Shown here piece by piece: positions 1 through 7,479 of a stretch of 12,684 nucleotides of DNA. The notes under the pieces are model-generated. The model had not been told where the DNA came from. It saw only the letters and a program-made list of their open reading frames with translations, and searched no databases. The position numbers and the translations under genes were made by a program. The DNA comes from Prolixibacteraceae bacterium. Lineage in GTDB: Bacteria; Bacteroidota; Bacteroidia; Bacteroidales; Prolixibacteraceae. Within the stretch, counting starts at the first letter, position 1. Each line of letters begins with the position of its first letter. The stretch lies in the NCBI GenBank assembly GCA_003450125.1, contig DMFR01000400.1, positions 1-12,684 of the forward strand, in the 5' to 3' direction.

Positions 1-38
1 TTTTTTGGGTTGATATTGAACGTGGGAGTCATCCAAGC

Positions 39-3000
39 TCAGCCCTCCGCGGATTTCCCCGCCCCTGTAATAGTAATGGGAACTTCCGTAAGGATCTTGG
101 GTATTTTCGACCAGTCGGCCTCTATCCAAATGCGCATTTCCTTGTCAACATGACCTTTGGTTGCAGAAACCTTTACCTGGCTGGATTCAGGTGTGATTAC
201 TGCATCAAAAGCTTGAGAGCCCCGGTTGAAGATATCGATATAATACCGCTGACGATTAATGGGGTCAAACTGCGGGAGCAAAGGTTTCTCATTGCTTTTT
301 GGCCACCAATTGTCAGATCCTTCAATGGAAACCCCCATTTCAGCAACTACTCCAACTTCAACGGTGTTCACCTTTGGCATTGAATTTTTGTCCGGTTGCT
401 GCCAGTAGGTATAGCCTATGTGGGTTTGATCCATCATGTGGTTCCATTTTCCTGCGGCAAGTTCCTTGTTGTAGAATCGGGACATGGTAGAATCTGCCTT
501 ATACAATTGTTTGGCCTTTTCTGCCAGGTCATTGGTAGAAGCCCTGCCTTGAGAGGAATACAAATGGTTTTTGCCAACTGTTACATACAATTCATTCAGG
601 TTAGCACATGCGGCTATGGGGTGCAAAACCAGCTGATAGAAAGCATCCTTGTAGTTGGCTGGCATTATTTTGTATAGCGCCTGGGCCTTTTCAGCCAGTG
701 CATTGTATTCGCCGGTAATACGTTCCCCTTCCTGGTAATTGGTCAGGCTATAGGTGGTGGGTTCAAGTAATTCAGGTTTGCGGCGGCTGTTAAAACGGGT
801 ATAATCGTCAAGCATCGATGCAATTTGGGTAGCATAGGTTGATCCAAACTGGGATTCTGCCCACTTGCGGGTATATTCCATCAACTTGTCAGCCGGCCAC
901 TGATCAGGGTTCCATGCAAAGTCGAGGAAGAATTCTGTGGGAAATTCCAAAGGTTTTAGATCGCCTACGTTGACCACCCAAATACGATCAACGCCATGGC
1001 GGTAGGCCATATTCATCTGTTCCCAGGTACGCTCAATGGGACAGGTATTGAGCCATTTGTAATTGCGCGGATCGCCTACATAGTCGAAATGGTAGTAAAT
1101 CCCATATCCACCGGCACGTTTGGCTTCTCCGGGTTTGGGCAGTTTGCGGTTATTTCCCCAGTTGTCGTCGCAAAGCAGTAAGGTCACATCATCGGGAACA
1201 CGCATCCCGTTGTCATAGTAATCCTGTACCTCTTTGTAGAGTGCCCACAGTTGAGGGGTTTGGGAAGCAGACTTTTGGGTGACCTCTTCGATGATCTTGC
1301 GCTGGTCAGCTACAATATTTTCCAGCAAGGCGATGTTGGTTTGGGCTGACATGGCCATGTCGCCATCGCCGCGCATCCCCATAGACACGATACTTTCATG
1401 CTTCCCCATGCGCTCAATTCCTTCTCTCCAGAACTGCTTGAGGGTATCCGGGCTGGTTTCATAATTCCAGGGAATTCCTTTTTTTTGTTTCCATTCAGCA
1501 TGGGCCCGCATCATGGGTTCGTGGTGGGTGGTACTCATCACAATGCCCATGTCATCGGCCAGGGAGGGGTTCATCTTATCGTCGGTATTGAAACTTGCCC
1601 ACCACATGGCAGGCCACAGGTAGTTGGATTTCATGCGCAGCATCAGCTCAAACAGCCTTTCATAGAACTGGTGGTTAAAGCCTCCGAACTTTTCCACCGC
1701 CCAGCGACCAAGGGCAGGTTCTTCATCATTCAGAAAGATGCCCCGGTATTTGACTGCCGGTTCCCCCAAGGTGAACCGATTTGCTTTTACATACAAGTTC
1801 GTTTGCTTTTCAACTGGGACATCGGCCCACCAGTACCAGGGGGATACTCCCATCTGCTTTGACAGTTCAAAGATCCCAAAAATAGTTCCCCGTTTGTCGC
1901 TTCCTGCGATCACCAAAGTTCTTTTAACTCCAGGGAAGGCATTATCAACCACCTGGACAACGAATTTTTCCCATTTCCCATTCAATTCTTCCAGGTTGAT
2001 TTTCTTTTCACGAACCAACTGATCAATCAACTCACTATGCCCAATAGTTCCAACGACTACCAGTTGTGAGGAGGCAGGGAGTTGATCAGCTTTTAAAGAA
2101 GGTACAATGCCTGAAACCATTTTAAGGTCCGATTTGAAATAGTTCATTGCTTTTGCAACGCCTATAAAATCATTGGAGGAGTAGACCAGAGGGGCAGGCT
2201 TCCCGTTGGCGATCAAGGCAAATGATCCCTTGACAGGCTTGATGGATAGCTGGCTTCCAAGTGTCCGGTTGAGCCCATCGGCCAATGATTCAATATTTGA
2301 TTTAGTGCCAGCCTTAGCACCTTCAGTTTTCATCCCACTAATTCCAATCTTGGAATTATCTTCTTTCTTAAAAATTGTATCTGTGCCGGTAAACAAATTG
2401 ACATCAATGAATTCACCCATTTTTTTGTATCCTGCCGCATCGGGGTGCAGACCATCATTCTGATAGGTTGACACCAATCTTGACGTATCCTGAGGATTCC
2501 GCATAGCCTTTTCAAAGTCGATACACCGATCATAATTGCCACTAGCCCTGATCCATGCATTTACAGTATTGCGGCAGGATTCGCTATATGGGTTATAGTA
2601 GCCATTGCCATTAAAAGGCAGGATGGTAGCACCATAAATCCTTATATTTTTAGCATGTGCTTTTGCAATCATCTCCTTAAAGGCTGAAATCAGATCATTG
2701 GATTTCGCAGTTGCAGCCTCAACGCTCTTTACCCCGCCAATGTCATTTACTCCAATAAATACGACTGCCCAACCCACTCCTGACTGGTTTAGGATATCCC
2801 TTTCATATCGGCTGACTGCCGTTGGGCCTAAACCTCCTGCAAGCACGCAGTTTCCTCCAATACCCAGGTTGAGTACTCCTACCTGTTGGGTAGCTGGATT
2901 TTTAAGCAAGGATTCTGAAAATACATCAGGCCACCGGTTTTGCAGGTTGGTTATTGAACCCCGTCCGTCTGTAATGGAGTTGCCAAGGATGGCCACACAA

Positions 3001-3635
3001 GCTGCTGGCGATGGGGCCAGTACATCAATTGCATTGATGTTGTACCAATGATCTGTTGTTACAGCACCTGTAAGATCTGTTGTAGTGGTCGTATTGCCCG
3101 CTAACAGGTAGGAAGTGGTGCGGGACCCCGGATGGCCGGTCGTGCTGGCAGAGGTCTCTCCGTAGTAGATGGTGATTGCAACATCCATTCTTGGAGTCAA
3201 CTTGAAGGCAATTGGATCTGAAGTAACCGCAACACCCGCATTCATCGTAAGCTCCGGATGGCCATTAAATTTCAATTCTTTATTGGTGGAACCATTAATC
3301 GTATTCCCTCCGGTTGATTGGGCAATTTGTACAGATTTTAGGATAACAGGACTTGTGCTGAATTCGTTGGAGAATCTTACCCGAAGGGTGTCTCCACCAA
3401 TTGAAACCCTAACTACCTGCCGCAATGAATTGTTGGTCAATCCCGGCGCAGGGGGCATATTACCCAGTTCTACAAGTTGTGGCGCGGTACTCCAGGTACC
3501 TACCCATTTCTTTGTAGAGCCGGTGCCGGTCTGAGCGGAAAGACTCCATGAACTTATCAATAGACACGTTACCAAAATGATGGAACATGAATGTCTGAAA
3601 GAAGGTAAAGATTTTAAGAATATATTGCTAAACAT
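39..3635 (-). CDS. Secreted bifunctional SGNH esterase / GH115 alpha-glucuronidase, C-terminally short
   Basis: The 1198-residue protein probably attacks glucuronoxylan: an esterase domain removes acyl groups and GH115 removes (methyl)glucuronic acid side chains. Residues 1-35 form a signal peptide ending SLSAQ, so it is exported. Residues about 43-415 are a XynE-like SGNH hydrolase: GTWSTAP near 46, block I GNSITDG with Ser220, a GIGGN block near 258, GVND at 295-298, and DGLHPD with Asp394 and His397. Residues about 440-1190 are GH115, including YRGIFLNDEEP (630-640), the MKSNYLWPAMWWASF barrel strand (668-682), HHEPM (704-708) and LCDDNWGN (821-828). A helical region and the start of a beta-sandwich follow. 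The start is an ATG with no Shine-Dalgarno. GH115 proteins normally continue with a further C-terminal domain of well over 100 residues. Here a TGA at 39-41 ends the frame right after VPITITGAGKS. The substrate is inferred from family knowledge. Confidence 0.9.
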   Translation of the reverse strand: MFSNIFLKSLPSFRHSCSIILVTCLLISSWSLSAQTGTGSTKKWVGTWSTAPQLVELGNMPPAPGLTNNSLRQVVRVSIGGDTLRVRFSNEFSTSPVILKSVQIAQSTGGNTINGSTNKELKFNGHPELTMNAGVAVTSDPIAFKLTPRMDVAITIYYGETSASTTGHPGSRTTSYLLAGNTTTTTDLTGAVTTDHWYNINAIDVLAPSPAACVAILGNSITDGRGSITNLQNRWPDVFSESLLKNPATQQVGVLNLGIGGNCVLAGGLGPTAVSRYERDILNQSGVGWAVVFIGVNDIGGVKSVEAATAKSNDLISAFKEMIAKAHAKNIRIYGATILPFNGNGYYNPYSESCRNTVNAWIRASGNYDRCIDFEKAMRNPQDTSRLVSTYQNDGLHPDAAGYKKMGEFIDVNLFTGTDTIFKKEDNSKIGISGMKTEGAKAGTKSNIESLADGLNRTLGSQLSIKPVKGSFALIANGKPAPLVYSSNDFIGVAKAMNYFKSDLKMVSGIVPSLKADQLPASSQLVVVGTIGHSELIDQLVREKKINLEELNGKWEKFVVQVVDNAFPGVKRTLVIAGSDKRGTIFGIFELSKQMGVSPWYWWADVPVEKQTNLYVKANRFTLGEPAVKYRGIFLNDEEPALGRWAVEKFGGFNHQFYERLFELMLRMKSNYLWPAMWWASFNTDDKMNPSLADDMGIVMSTTHHEPMMRAHAEWKQKKGIPWNYETSPDTLKQFWREGIERMGKHESIVSMGMRGDGDMAMSAQTNIALLENIVADQRKIIEEVTQKSASQTPQLWALYKEVQDYYDNGMRVPDDVTLLLCDDNWGNNRKLPKPGEAKRAGGYGIYYHFDYVGDPRNYKWLNTCPIERTWEQMNMAYRHGVDRIWVVNVGDLKPLEFPTEFFLDFAWNPDQWPADKLMEYTRKWAESQFGSTYATQIASMLDDYTRFNSRRKPELLEPTTYSLTNYQEGERITGEYNALAEKAQALYKIMPANYKDAFYQLVLHPIAACANLNELYVTVGKNHLYSSQGRASTNDLAEKAKQLYKADSTMSRFYNKELAAGKWNHMMDQTHIGYTYWQQPDKNSMPKVNTVEVGVVAEMGVSIEGSDNWWPKSNEKPLLPQFDPINRQRYYIDIFNRGSQAFDAVITPESSQVKVSATKGHVDKEMRIWIEADWSKIPKILTEVPITITGAGKSAEG

Positions 3636-3808
3636 TGTATTTGGTTTATTGGCTAATTAATTTAGTACAATATTACAGTAATTTATTCATGGTAAAATCC
3701 TTGTCCTGCGATTCATTCCTGCAGTGTGGATAAAAATATTCCTTCTTCTAAAAAGCTCACTTATTTTCTTAATTTTAGACACTTCATTTGTTCTCAAATT
3801 GCAAGTCT
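3636..3808. promoter_or_regulatory. Divergent spacer between esterase-glucuronidase and permease genes
   Basis: This AT-rich 173-bp spacer must hold the promoters of both divergent genes. On the minus strand TAATATTG (plus positions 3668-3675) differs from the Bacteroidota -7 box TAnnTTTG at one base, but only a T-run lies where the -33 TTTG should be. On the plus strand TAATTTTA (3770-3777) and TTCATTTG (3783-3790) each miss one base and also lack a -33 partner. None is strong enough to call as a separate promoter. No dyad operator or riboswitch is visible. Confidence 0.4.
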
Positions 3809-5206
3809 ATGGCAAAGCAAAGAAATCTGGTCCGAACACTTGGCCTTGGATACGTGGTCATTTTTGTGGTTGCAAATATCATTGGCTCTGGAGTCTATAA
3901 AAAGATTGCACCCATGGCAGCCGAACTCCATTCTTCGGTATGGATACTGATGGCCTGGATTGTGGGAGGCATTATCACTCTTTTCGGGGCCTTGAGCAAT
4001 GCCGAAGTGGCTGGATTACTTGCAGATACAGGGGGCGATTTTGTCTATTTCAAGAAAATTTACAACCGTTTCTTTGCATTTCTATATGGATGGTCTCTCT
4101 TTACGGTCATTCAAACAGCTACCATTTCCTCTTTGGCCTATGTTTTTGCCCAATCTTTGAACAGTATCATCCCTTTGCCCGAGATGTTCAGCTCCCTGAA
4201 GGATCTCACCATCGGAGGGGTGTTCTATCCCTTCCAGGATTTCGGGGTCAAGCTAACTGCTATTCTGCTGATCTTGCTATTGACCTCCCTGAACATCTCA
4301 GGTCTTAAAAGCGGTGCCGGGGCCAGTAGGGCCATCCTGCTGCTTGTATTTACAGGTCTGGCGGTGATCGTCTTCTTTGGACTGAGCAGTTCCGTTGCAA
4401 GGCCTGCCAATTTTATGGATGTGGGCGACCTTACTAGGGGAACTGTTACCCTCTCATCTTTTTATACGGCCATGCTGGCTGCTTTCTGGGCTTACCAGGG
4501 ATGGGTATCTGTAGGATTTATAGGTGGTGAAGTGAAAGACCCCAACAAAAACATTCCCAAAGGCATCGTGATGGGTGTATTTGTGGTGATTTTCATCTAT
4601 CTGCTGGTCAATGTGACTTACCTTACGCTTTTATCCATTCCCCAACTGGAGCAGATCCATGCTGCAGGCAACCAGATTGCAGCCGTCGAGGCAGTCAGGA
4701 GCTTCTGGGGATCAGGCGGAGTATTGTTTATATCCTTGCTGATCCTTGTTACCACACTTGGCTGTACCAATGCAAGCATCCTGACAGGCGCCCGTCCTTA
4801 TTATGCCATGGCCCGCGACAGGCTCTTCTTTCCCAATATAGGGAAGTTAAACAATGCCAATGTTCCCGGCAATTCACTGTTGTGGCAGGGATTATGGGCC
4901 TCCGTACTGGTGTTGTCCGGAACTTTCGATCAGTTGACAGATATGATCATTTTTGCCGTCTTTATATTTTACGGAGCGACTTCTTTGGGTGTATTTATTC
5001 TGCGCCGCAAGATGCCTGATGTCCACCGGCCTTATAAAGTATGGGGCTATCCGTTCGTACCGGCCATTTTTATCCTCTTTTGCATCGGCTTGTTTTTCAA
5101 TACCATTGTTACCCGGCCCCGAGAAGCAGCCATCGGTATGATCCTTATTCTATCAGGGATTCCGGTCTTTTTCTATCTGCAAAGAAAATATTCGAAGAAG
5201 GACTAG
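3809..5206 (+). CDS. APC-superfamily amino acid permease (LAT/SLC7-like)
   Basis: This 465-residue integral membrane transporter probably carries amino acids across the inner membrane. The first segment holds ANIIGSGVYKK with the Gly-Ser-Gly (26-28) that contacts the substrate backbone in APC carriers. Further family marks are the loop EVKDPNKNIPKG (241-252), GARPYYAMARDRLFFP (327-342) and, after a late membrane segment, LRRKMPDVHRPYKVWGYPFVPA (398-419). Hydrophobic segments spread over the whole length fit the usual 12 spans. The length is normal for the family. I chose ATG 3809. An upstream TTG at 3788 would only add seven polar residues (MFSNCKS), and homologues start close to MAKQRNLVRTLG. 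Nothing shows the specific substrate, and it does not appear to be in an operon. The TAG stop is the first base triplet of a hairpin repeat. Confidence 0.9.
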   Translation: MAKQRNLVRTLGLGYVVIFVVANIIGSGVYKKIAPMAAELHSSVWILMAWIVGGIITLFGALSNAEVAGLLADTGGDFVYFKKIYNRFFAFLYGWSLFTVIQTATISSLAYVFAQSLNSIIPLPEMFSSLKDLTIGGVFYPFQDFGVKLTAILLILLLTSLNISGLKSGAGASRAILLLVFTGLAVIVFFGLSSSVARPANFMDVGDLTRGTVTLSSFYTAMLAAFWAYQGWVSVGFIGGEVKDPNKNIPKGIVMGVFVVIFIYLLVNVTYLTLLSIPQLEQIHAAGNQIAAVEAVRSFWGSGGVLFISLLILVTTLGCTNASILTGARPYYAMARDRLFFPNIGKLNNANVPGNSLLWQGLWASVLVLSGTFDQLTDMIIFAVFIFYGATSLGVFILRRKMPDVHRPYKVWGYPFVPAIFILFCIGLFFNTIVTRPREAAIGMILILSGIPVFFYLQRKYSKKD

Positions 5207-5238
5207 TGAGCTGGTGACTCCAGGTCACCTGCTCACTA
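5204..5238 (+). repeat. Post-stop hairpin, copy 1
   Basis: The outer arms TAGTGAGC (5204-5211) and GCTCACTA (5231-5238) pair perfectly. After one T-T mismatch the inner arms GGTGAC (5213-5218) and GTCACC (5224-5229) pair, and a T-G wobble leaves loop CCA. The permease stop codon TAG is the first three bases of the stem. It lies between two converging genes and could stop transcription or protect the mRNA 3' end. It is not followed by a clear U-tract. Read in the sense of the upstream gene it matches copy 2 (7444-7476) at 29 of 33 positions. Confidence 0.85.
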
Positions 5239-5352
5239 ATTTCATTAGAATATCAAATTCAAAATTCAAGATACATGATAATTTGTTGATATTTAATAAG
5301 TTCCTGTGCGATATGTTCGGTAATAATCTATCAATTGCTAGAAAATTACTGA

Positions 5353-6603
5353 TTAATCTATTTCTTTTGCGTCCCAGGAATCATTTGTATTTTCTTTATT
5401 TCGTATCTGGTAATTGAATTTTTTAAGGGTATAGGCTTTAATAGGTTTTGTATCTTTTAAAGAAGCGTATATTTCTATTGTTCCAGTTTCACCATCAATC
5501 CTGTTTGTATTCAAATTGTGAACTGCCAATGGTGATTTTATAAGTATATATCCACCTTTAGCAGTCTTAATCACAAAGACTGCATCTTTTAATGTGGCAA
5601 TCCTGTCATCGATAGAATTTTCAGTACCCATTTCAAAGACATTTTCAAAATTATTGAATCCCTCTGGCTCAATATGATGCTTCTGAAGTATTGGATGATA
5701 CCATGCCACATCGTTGTTTTCATAACTTTTAGATTCCTTGGATTCATTGTTGCAACTGATAAAATAAAATACCAAAACAGCAAGAACAGGAACCATGGCT
5801 ATTTTATAAGTTACTGATTTTGATTTGTTTTTTGTCATCATAATTAATCGTTTTTTTGTGAGTGAATAATTAAAGTTACTGGCCAGGTATGTTGAATTAT
5901 TCCGGAATACAAGATTTATCAAGGTGTTTTGATAATCAGTCAAATCATGATTTGACAGTACTTTGTTATCTGCCAAATACTCGTGGTTTAATTGGATTGC
6001 TTTTCTGTAAAGCCAGATAAATGGATTAAACCAAAGAATTACCTTGATCAATTCTACTGTTAAAATGTCGATTGAATGAAACTGTCTGCAATGGGCTTGC
6101 TCATGGATGAATAATTCCTTTTCCAACCTATCCTCCTCATAATCTGAACGGTTTACGAATATGTAGCTAAAAAAGGAATAGGGCAATGACTTTATCTCAA
6201 CAAGAACAATTTGAGTTTTTTGAAGATGAACAATTTTACTTGTCTGGATTAACCGTATGATTTTATAAATATTTAAAGCAAACCTTACTAACAGAATGGA
6301 TGATATGAGTCCATAGATGAGTATCAGCAAGGATTGAAATGTTAGAAGTTGAATTGGATTACCAGTCACTTCTTCTCCGTGAAGCAGGATTCCGGTTACA
6401 CTCGAAAATCCATAATTAGTTGGGTTTACCCCAATATTCAAATTCATTTGAATTTTTATCAACGGTACTATGAGGGCAAATAACAATGAGAAGAGCAAGT
6501 AAAACCTATTAAAGATTGGGATTTTTACATTTTGAAGTACAAAATGATAAAATCCGTATGAGACACTCAGGCATATAGTCGATTTGATTACATACTCTAT
6601 CAT
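5353..6603 (-). CDS. M56 family (BlaR1/MecR1-like) membrane metallopeptidase
   Basis: This is a 416-residue inner-membrane zinc protease of the kind that senses a signal and triggers loss of its partner BlaI repressor. Membrane segments are visible near residues 5-22, 33-51, 85-107, 178-198 and 267-284. The zinc motif is HEQAH (167-171) in a helix facing the cytosol, and NHEYLAD (206-212) supplies the likely third ligand Glu208. After the last membrane segment about 130 residues form an extracytoplasmic tail that I cannot assign. It is neither a penicillin-binding domain nor a TonB domain, so the signal sensed is unknown. I chose ATG 6603, which starts MIEYVIKS 7 nt after the repressor's TGA. 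The longer frame from 6645 begins inside the repressor gene and adds charged residues before the first membrane helix. It is co-transcribed with the repressor. It is AT-rich compared with flanking genes. Confidence 0.88.
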   Translation of the reverse strand: MIEYVIKSTICLSVSYGFYHFVLQNVKIPIFNRFYLLFSLLFALIVPLIKIQMNLNIGVNPTNYGFSSVTGILLHGEEVTGNPIQLLTFQSLLILIYGLISSILLVRFALNIYKIIRLIQTSKIVHLQKTQIVLVEIKSLPYSFFSYIFVNRSDYEEDRLEKELFIHEQAHCRQFHSIDILTVELIKVILWFNPFIWLYRKAIQLNHEYLADNKVLSNHDLTDYQNTLINLVFRNNSTYLASNFNYSLTKKRLIMMTKNKSKSVTYKIAMVPVLAVLVFYFISCNNESKESKSYENNDVAWYHPILQKHHIEPEGFNNFENVFEMGTENSIDDRIATLKDAVFVIKTAKGGYILIKSPLAVHNLNTNRIDGETGTIEIYASLKDTKPIKAYTLKKFNYQIRNKENTNDSWDAKEID

Positions 6604-6610
6604 ATCTGAT

Positions 6611-6982
6611 TCATTTTTTGTGATTTTCAATCTTTTTTTCAACAATCTTTTTCAGATCTTCCAATTCCGAGAGGCTTAAGTTGGTTTCATTTGTGAAAAA
6701 GGAAGCGAATTGAGTAGCAGAATTGTTAAAAAAATCCTTAATCAAAGTATTTATATTTCTGGCAAAATAATCCGACTTCTGAACGAGGGGGAAATATTCT
6801 CTGTTACTTCCATGCTGGTTATAGCCAACAAACCCTTTATCAATCATCCGCTTTAGCAGTGTTGCGATAGTAGTTGTTGCAGGTCTTGGATCAGGGAATT
6901 CTTCAAGTATGTTCTTCATGTAAGCTTTTTCCAGCTTCCAAAGAAATTTCATAACTTGTTCTTCAGCGTTTGTTAATTGCAT
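6611..6982 (-). CDS. BlaI/MecI/CopY-family transcriptional repressor
   Basis: This 123-residue DNA-binding repressor has the normal BlaI length and architecture. Residues 1-55 are a winged helix starting LTNAEEQVMKFLW, with the recognition helix in PATTTIATLLKRMIDKGF (34-51) and the wing around GYNQHGSNREYFPL (53-66). The C-terminal part (70-123) is the helical dimerisation region and ends in a lysine-rich tail. It is the first gene of a two-gene operon with the M56 protease 7 nt downstream. A perfect BlaI-type dyad overlapping the promoter lies 24 nt upstream, so the operon is probably autoregulated. In characterised systems the M56 partner cleaves the repressor, and the same is inferred here. 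No beta-lactamase, efflux or TonB gene lies nearby, so a target other than itself cannot be named. Confidence 0.92.
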   Translation of the reverse strand: MQLTNAEEQVMKFLWKLEKAYMKNILEEFPDPRPATTTIATLLKRMIDKGFVGYNQHGSNREYFPLVQKSDYFARNINTLIKDFFNNSATQFASFFTNETNLSLSELEDLKKIVEKKIENHKK

Positions 6983-7005
6983 TGCTCTACGTTTTAAAAT
7001 ATAAC

Positions 7006-7019
7006 TCTACAAATGTAGA
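7006..7019. promoter_or_regulatory. BlaI-type operator
   Basis: TCTACAAATGTAGA is a perfect inverted repeat (arms TCTACA and TGTAGA around AA). Its core TACAAATGTA fits the TACAnnTGTA consensus known for BlaI/MecI/CopY repressors. It lies 24 nt before the start of the BlaI gene and covers the -7 box of its promoter, so a bound dimer would block RNA polymerase. Confidence 0.82.
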
Positions 7020-7041
7020 ACTTATTATGCAAAGACCAAAA
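7010..7041 (-). promoter_or_regulatory. Bacteroidota-type promoter of the BlaI/M56 operon
   Basis: On the minus strand a TTTTG -33 element (plus positions 7037-7041) is followed after exactly 19 nt by TACATTTG (7010-7017). The latter is a full match to the -7 consensus TAnnTTTG used by the primary sigma factor of Bacteroidota. Transcription would start near 7003, giving a 5' leader of about 20 nt. The -7 box lies wholly inside the repressor operator. Confidence 0.8.
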
Positions 7042-7066
7042 TATTTTAATGTTTTTTATGGATAAG

Positions 7067-7180
7067 CTATCTTTTTTTATTGTTCAGGGTGTCTGGTTGT
7101 GAGTCCAGATAGTCTTCTAGAATTTTCTCTTTTGATATACCTAACCTAATCATAGAAGACCGTCTGATACTATAATCCGA
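7067..7180 (-). pseudogene. Remnant of a second DUF433 gene
   Basis: On the minus strand the frame ending at TAG 7069-7067 reads NISDYSIRRSSMIRL then GISKEKILEDY and LDSQPD. The GISKEKILEDY part matches GMSNEEIIEDF of the intact DUF433 gene just upstream. At the DNA level 7111-7141 matches 7289-7319 at 27 of 31 positions, and weaker similarity continues on both sides. The copy lacks the N-terminal half with the KPCIRGMRI motif and lacks the C-terminal end. Its only ATG (7153-7151) would give about 27 residues. It is best read as a decayed duplicate, although a tiny expressed peptide cannot be excluded. Confidence 0.65.
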
Positions 7181-7202
7181 TATATTCTGGTAAAATAATA
7201 AC

Positions 7203-7427
7203 TTATACTTCCATGTTATAGATGCTCCTTTCCCTGTCAACTGCAAAGCTTAAAGCAGCCAGTATGTCATTGATCTGTAGTTCCGGAAAGTCTTCTATAA
7301 TTTCCTCATTTGACATACCAGAAGCCAGCTTTGAGAGAATGTCATATACTGTTATTCTCATTCCCCGGATGCAAGGTTTACCTCCTCTTTTACCAGCTTC
7401 AATCGTGATTATATTTCTGTAATCCAT
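7203..7427 (-). CDS. DUF433 domain protein (antitoxin-like)
   Basis: This 74-residue protein has the full DUF433 pattern: GKPCIRGMRITVYDILSKLASGMS (residues 16-39), then EEIIEDFPELQINDILAALSFA (40-61). The second half is predicted to be a helix-turn-helix-like fold. DUF433 proteins are often paired with a DUF5615 PIN-like nuclease as a toxin-antitoxin unit. No such partner is present here, and the place downstream where it would be expected holds only a degenerate DUF433 copy. The protein may therefore be an orphan. It starts at ATG 7427, 17 nt beyond a hairpin that separates it from the peptidase gene upstream on the same strand. Its role is inferred from family context only. Confidence 0.82.
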   Translation of the reverse strand: MDYRNIITIEAGKRGGKPCIRGMRITVYDILSKLASGMSNEEIIEDFPELQINDILAALSFAVDRERSIYNMEV

Positions 7428-7443
7428 TCTTTTATTGAACTTT

Positions 7444-7476
7444 AGTGAGCGGGTGACTTCGAGTCACCCGCTCACT
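7444..7476 (-). repeat. Post-stop hairpin, copy 2
   Basis: The arms AGTGAGCGGGTGACT (7444-7458) and AGTCACCCGCTCACT (7462-7476) pair over 15 bp without mismatch around loop TCG. The hairpin begins 3 nt after the stop codon of the prolyl oligopeptidase gene (minus strand) and precedes the DUF433 start. No U-tract follows it on either strand. It is the same design as the copies at 5204-5238 and 11031-11067. Confidence 0.88.
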
Positions 7477-7479
7477 CTC

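Noticed and set aside
39..60. GAGKS near the esterase-glucuronidase C-terminus as a P-loop
   Set aside because: It is a chance match in a beta-sandwich segment at the end of a glycoside hydrolase, without the other Walker features.
150..3534. Several plus-strand open frames of 60-154 codons opposite the esterase-glucuronidase gene
   Set aside because: They lie antisense to a long, motif-complete gene and contain no recognisable domains.
3788..3808. TTG start for the permease adding seven residues
   Set aside because: The added residues are not conserved-looking and ATG 3809 fits the family start.
5214..5417. 67-codon plus-strand frame
   Set aside because: It starts inside the hairpin and overlaps the M56 gene antisense, with no conserved pattern.
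6604..6645. Longer M56 protein starting inside the BlaI gene
   Set aside because: It would overlap the repressor gene by 35 bp and put charged residues ahead of the first membrane helix. ATG 6603 gives a clean 7-nt gap.
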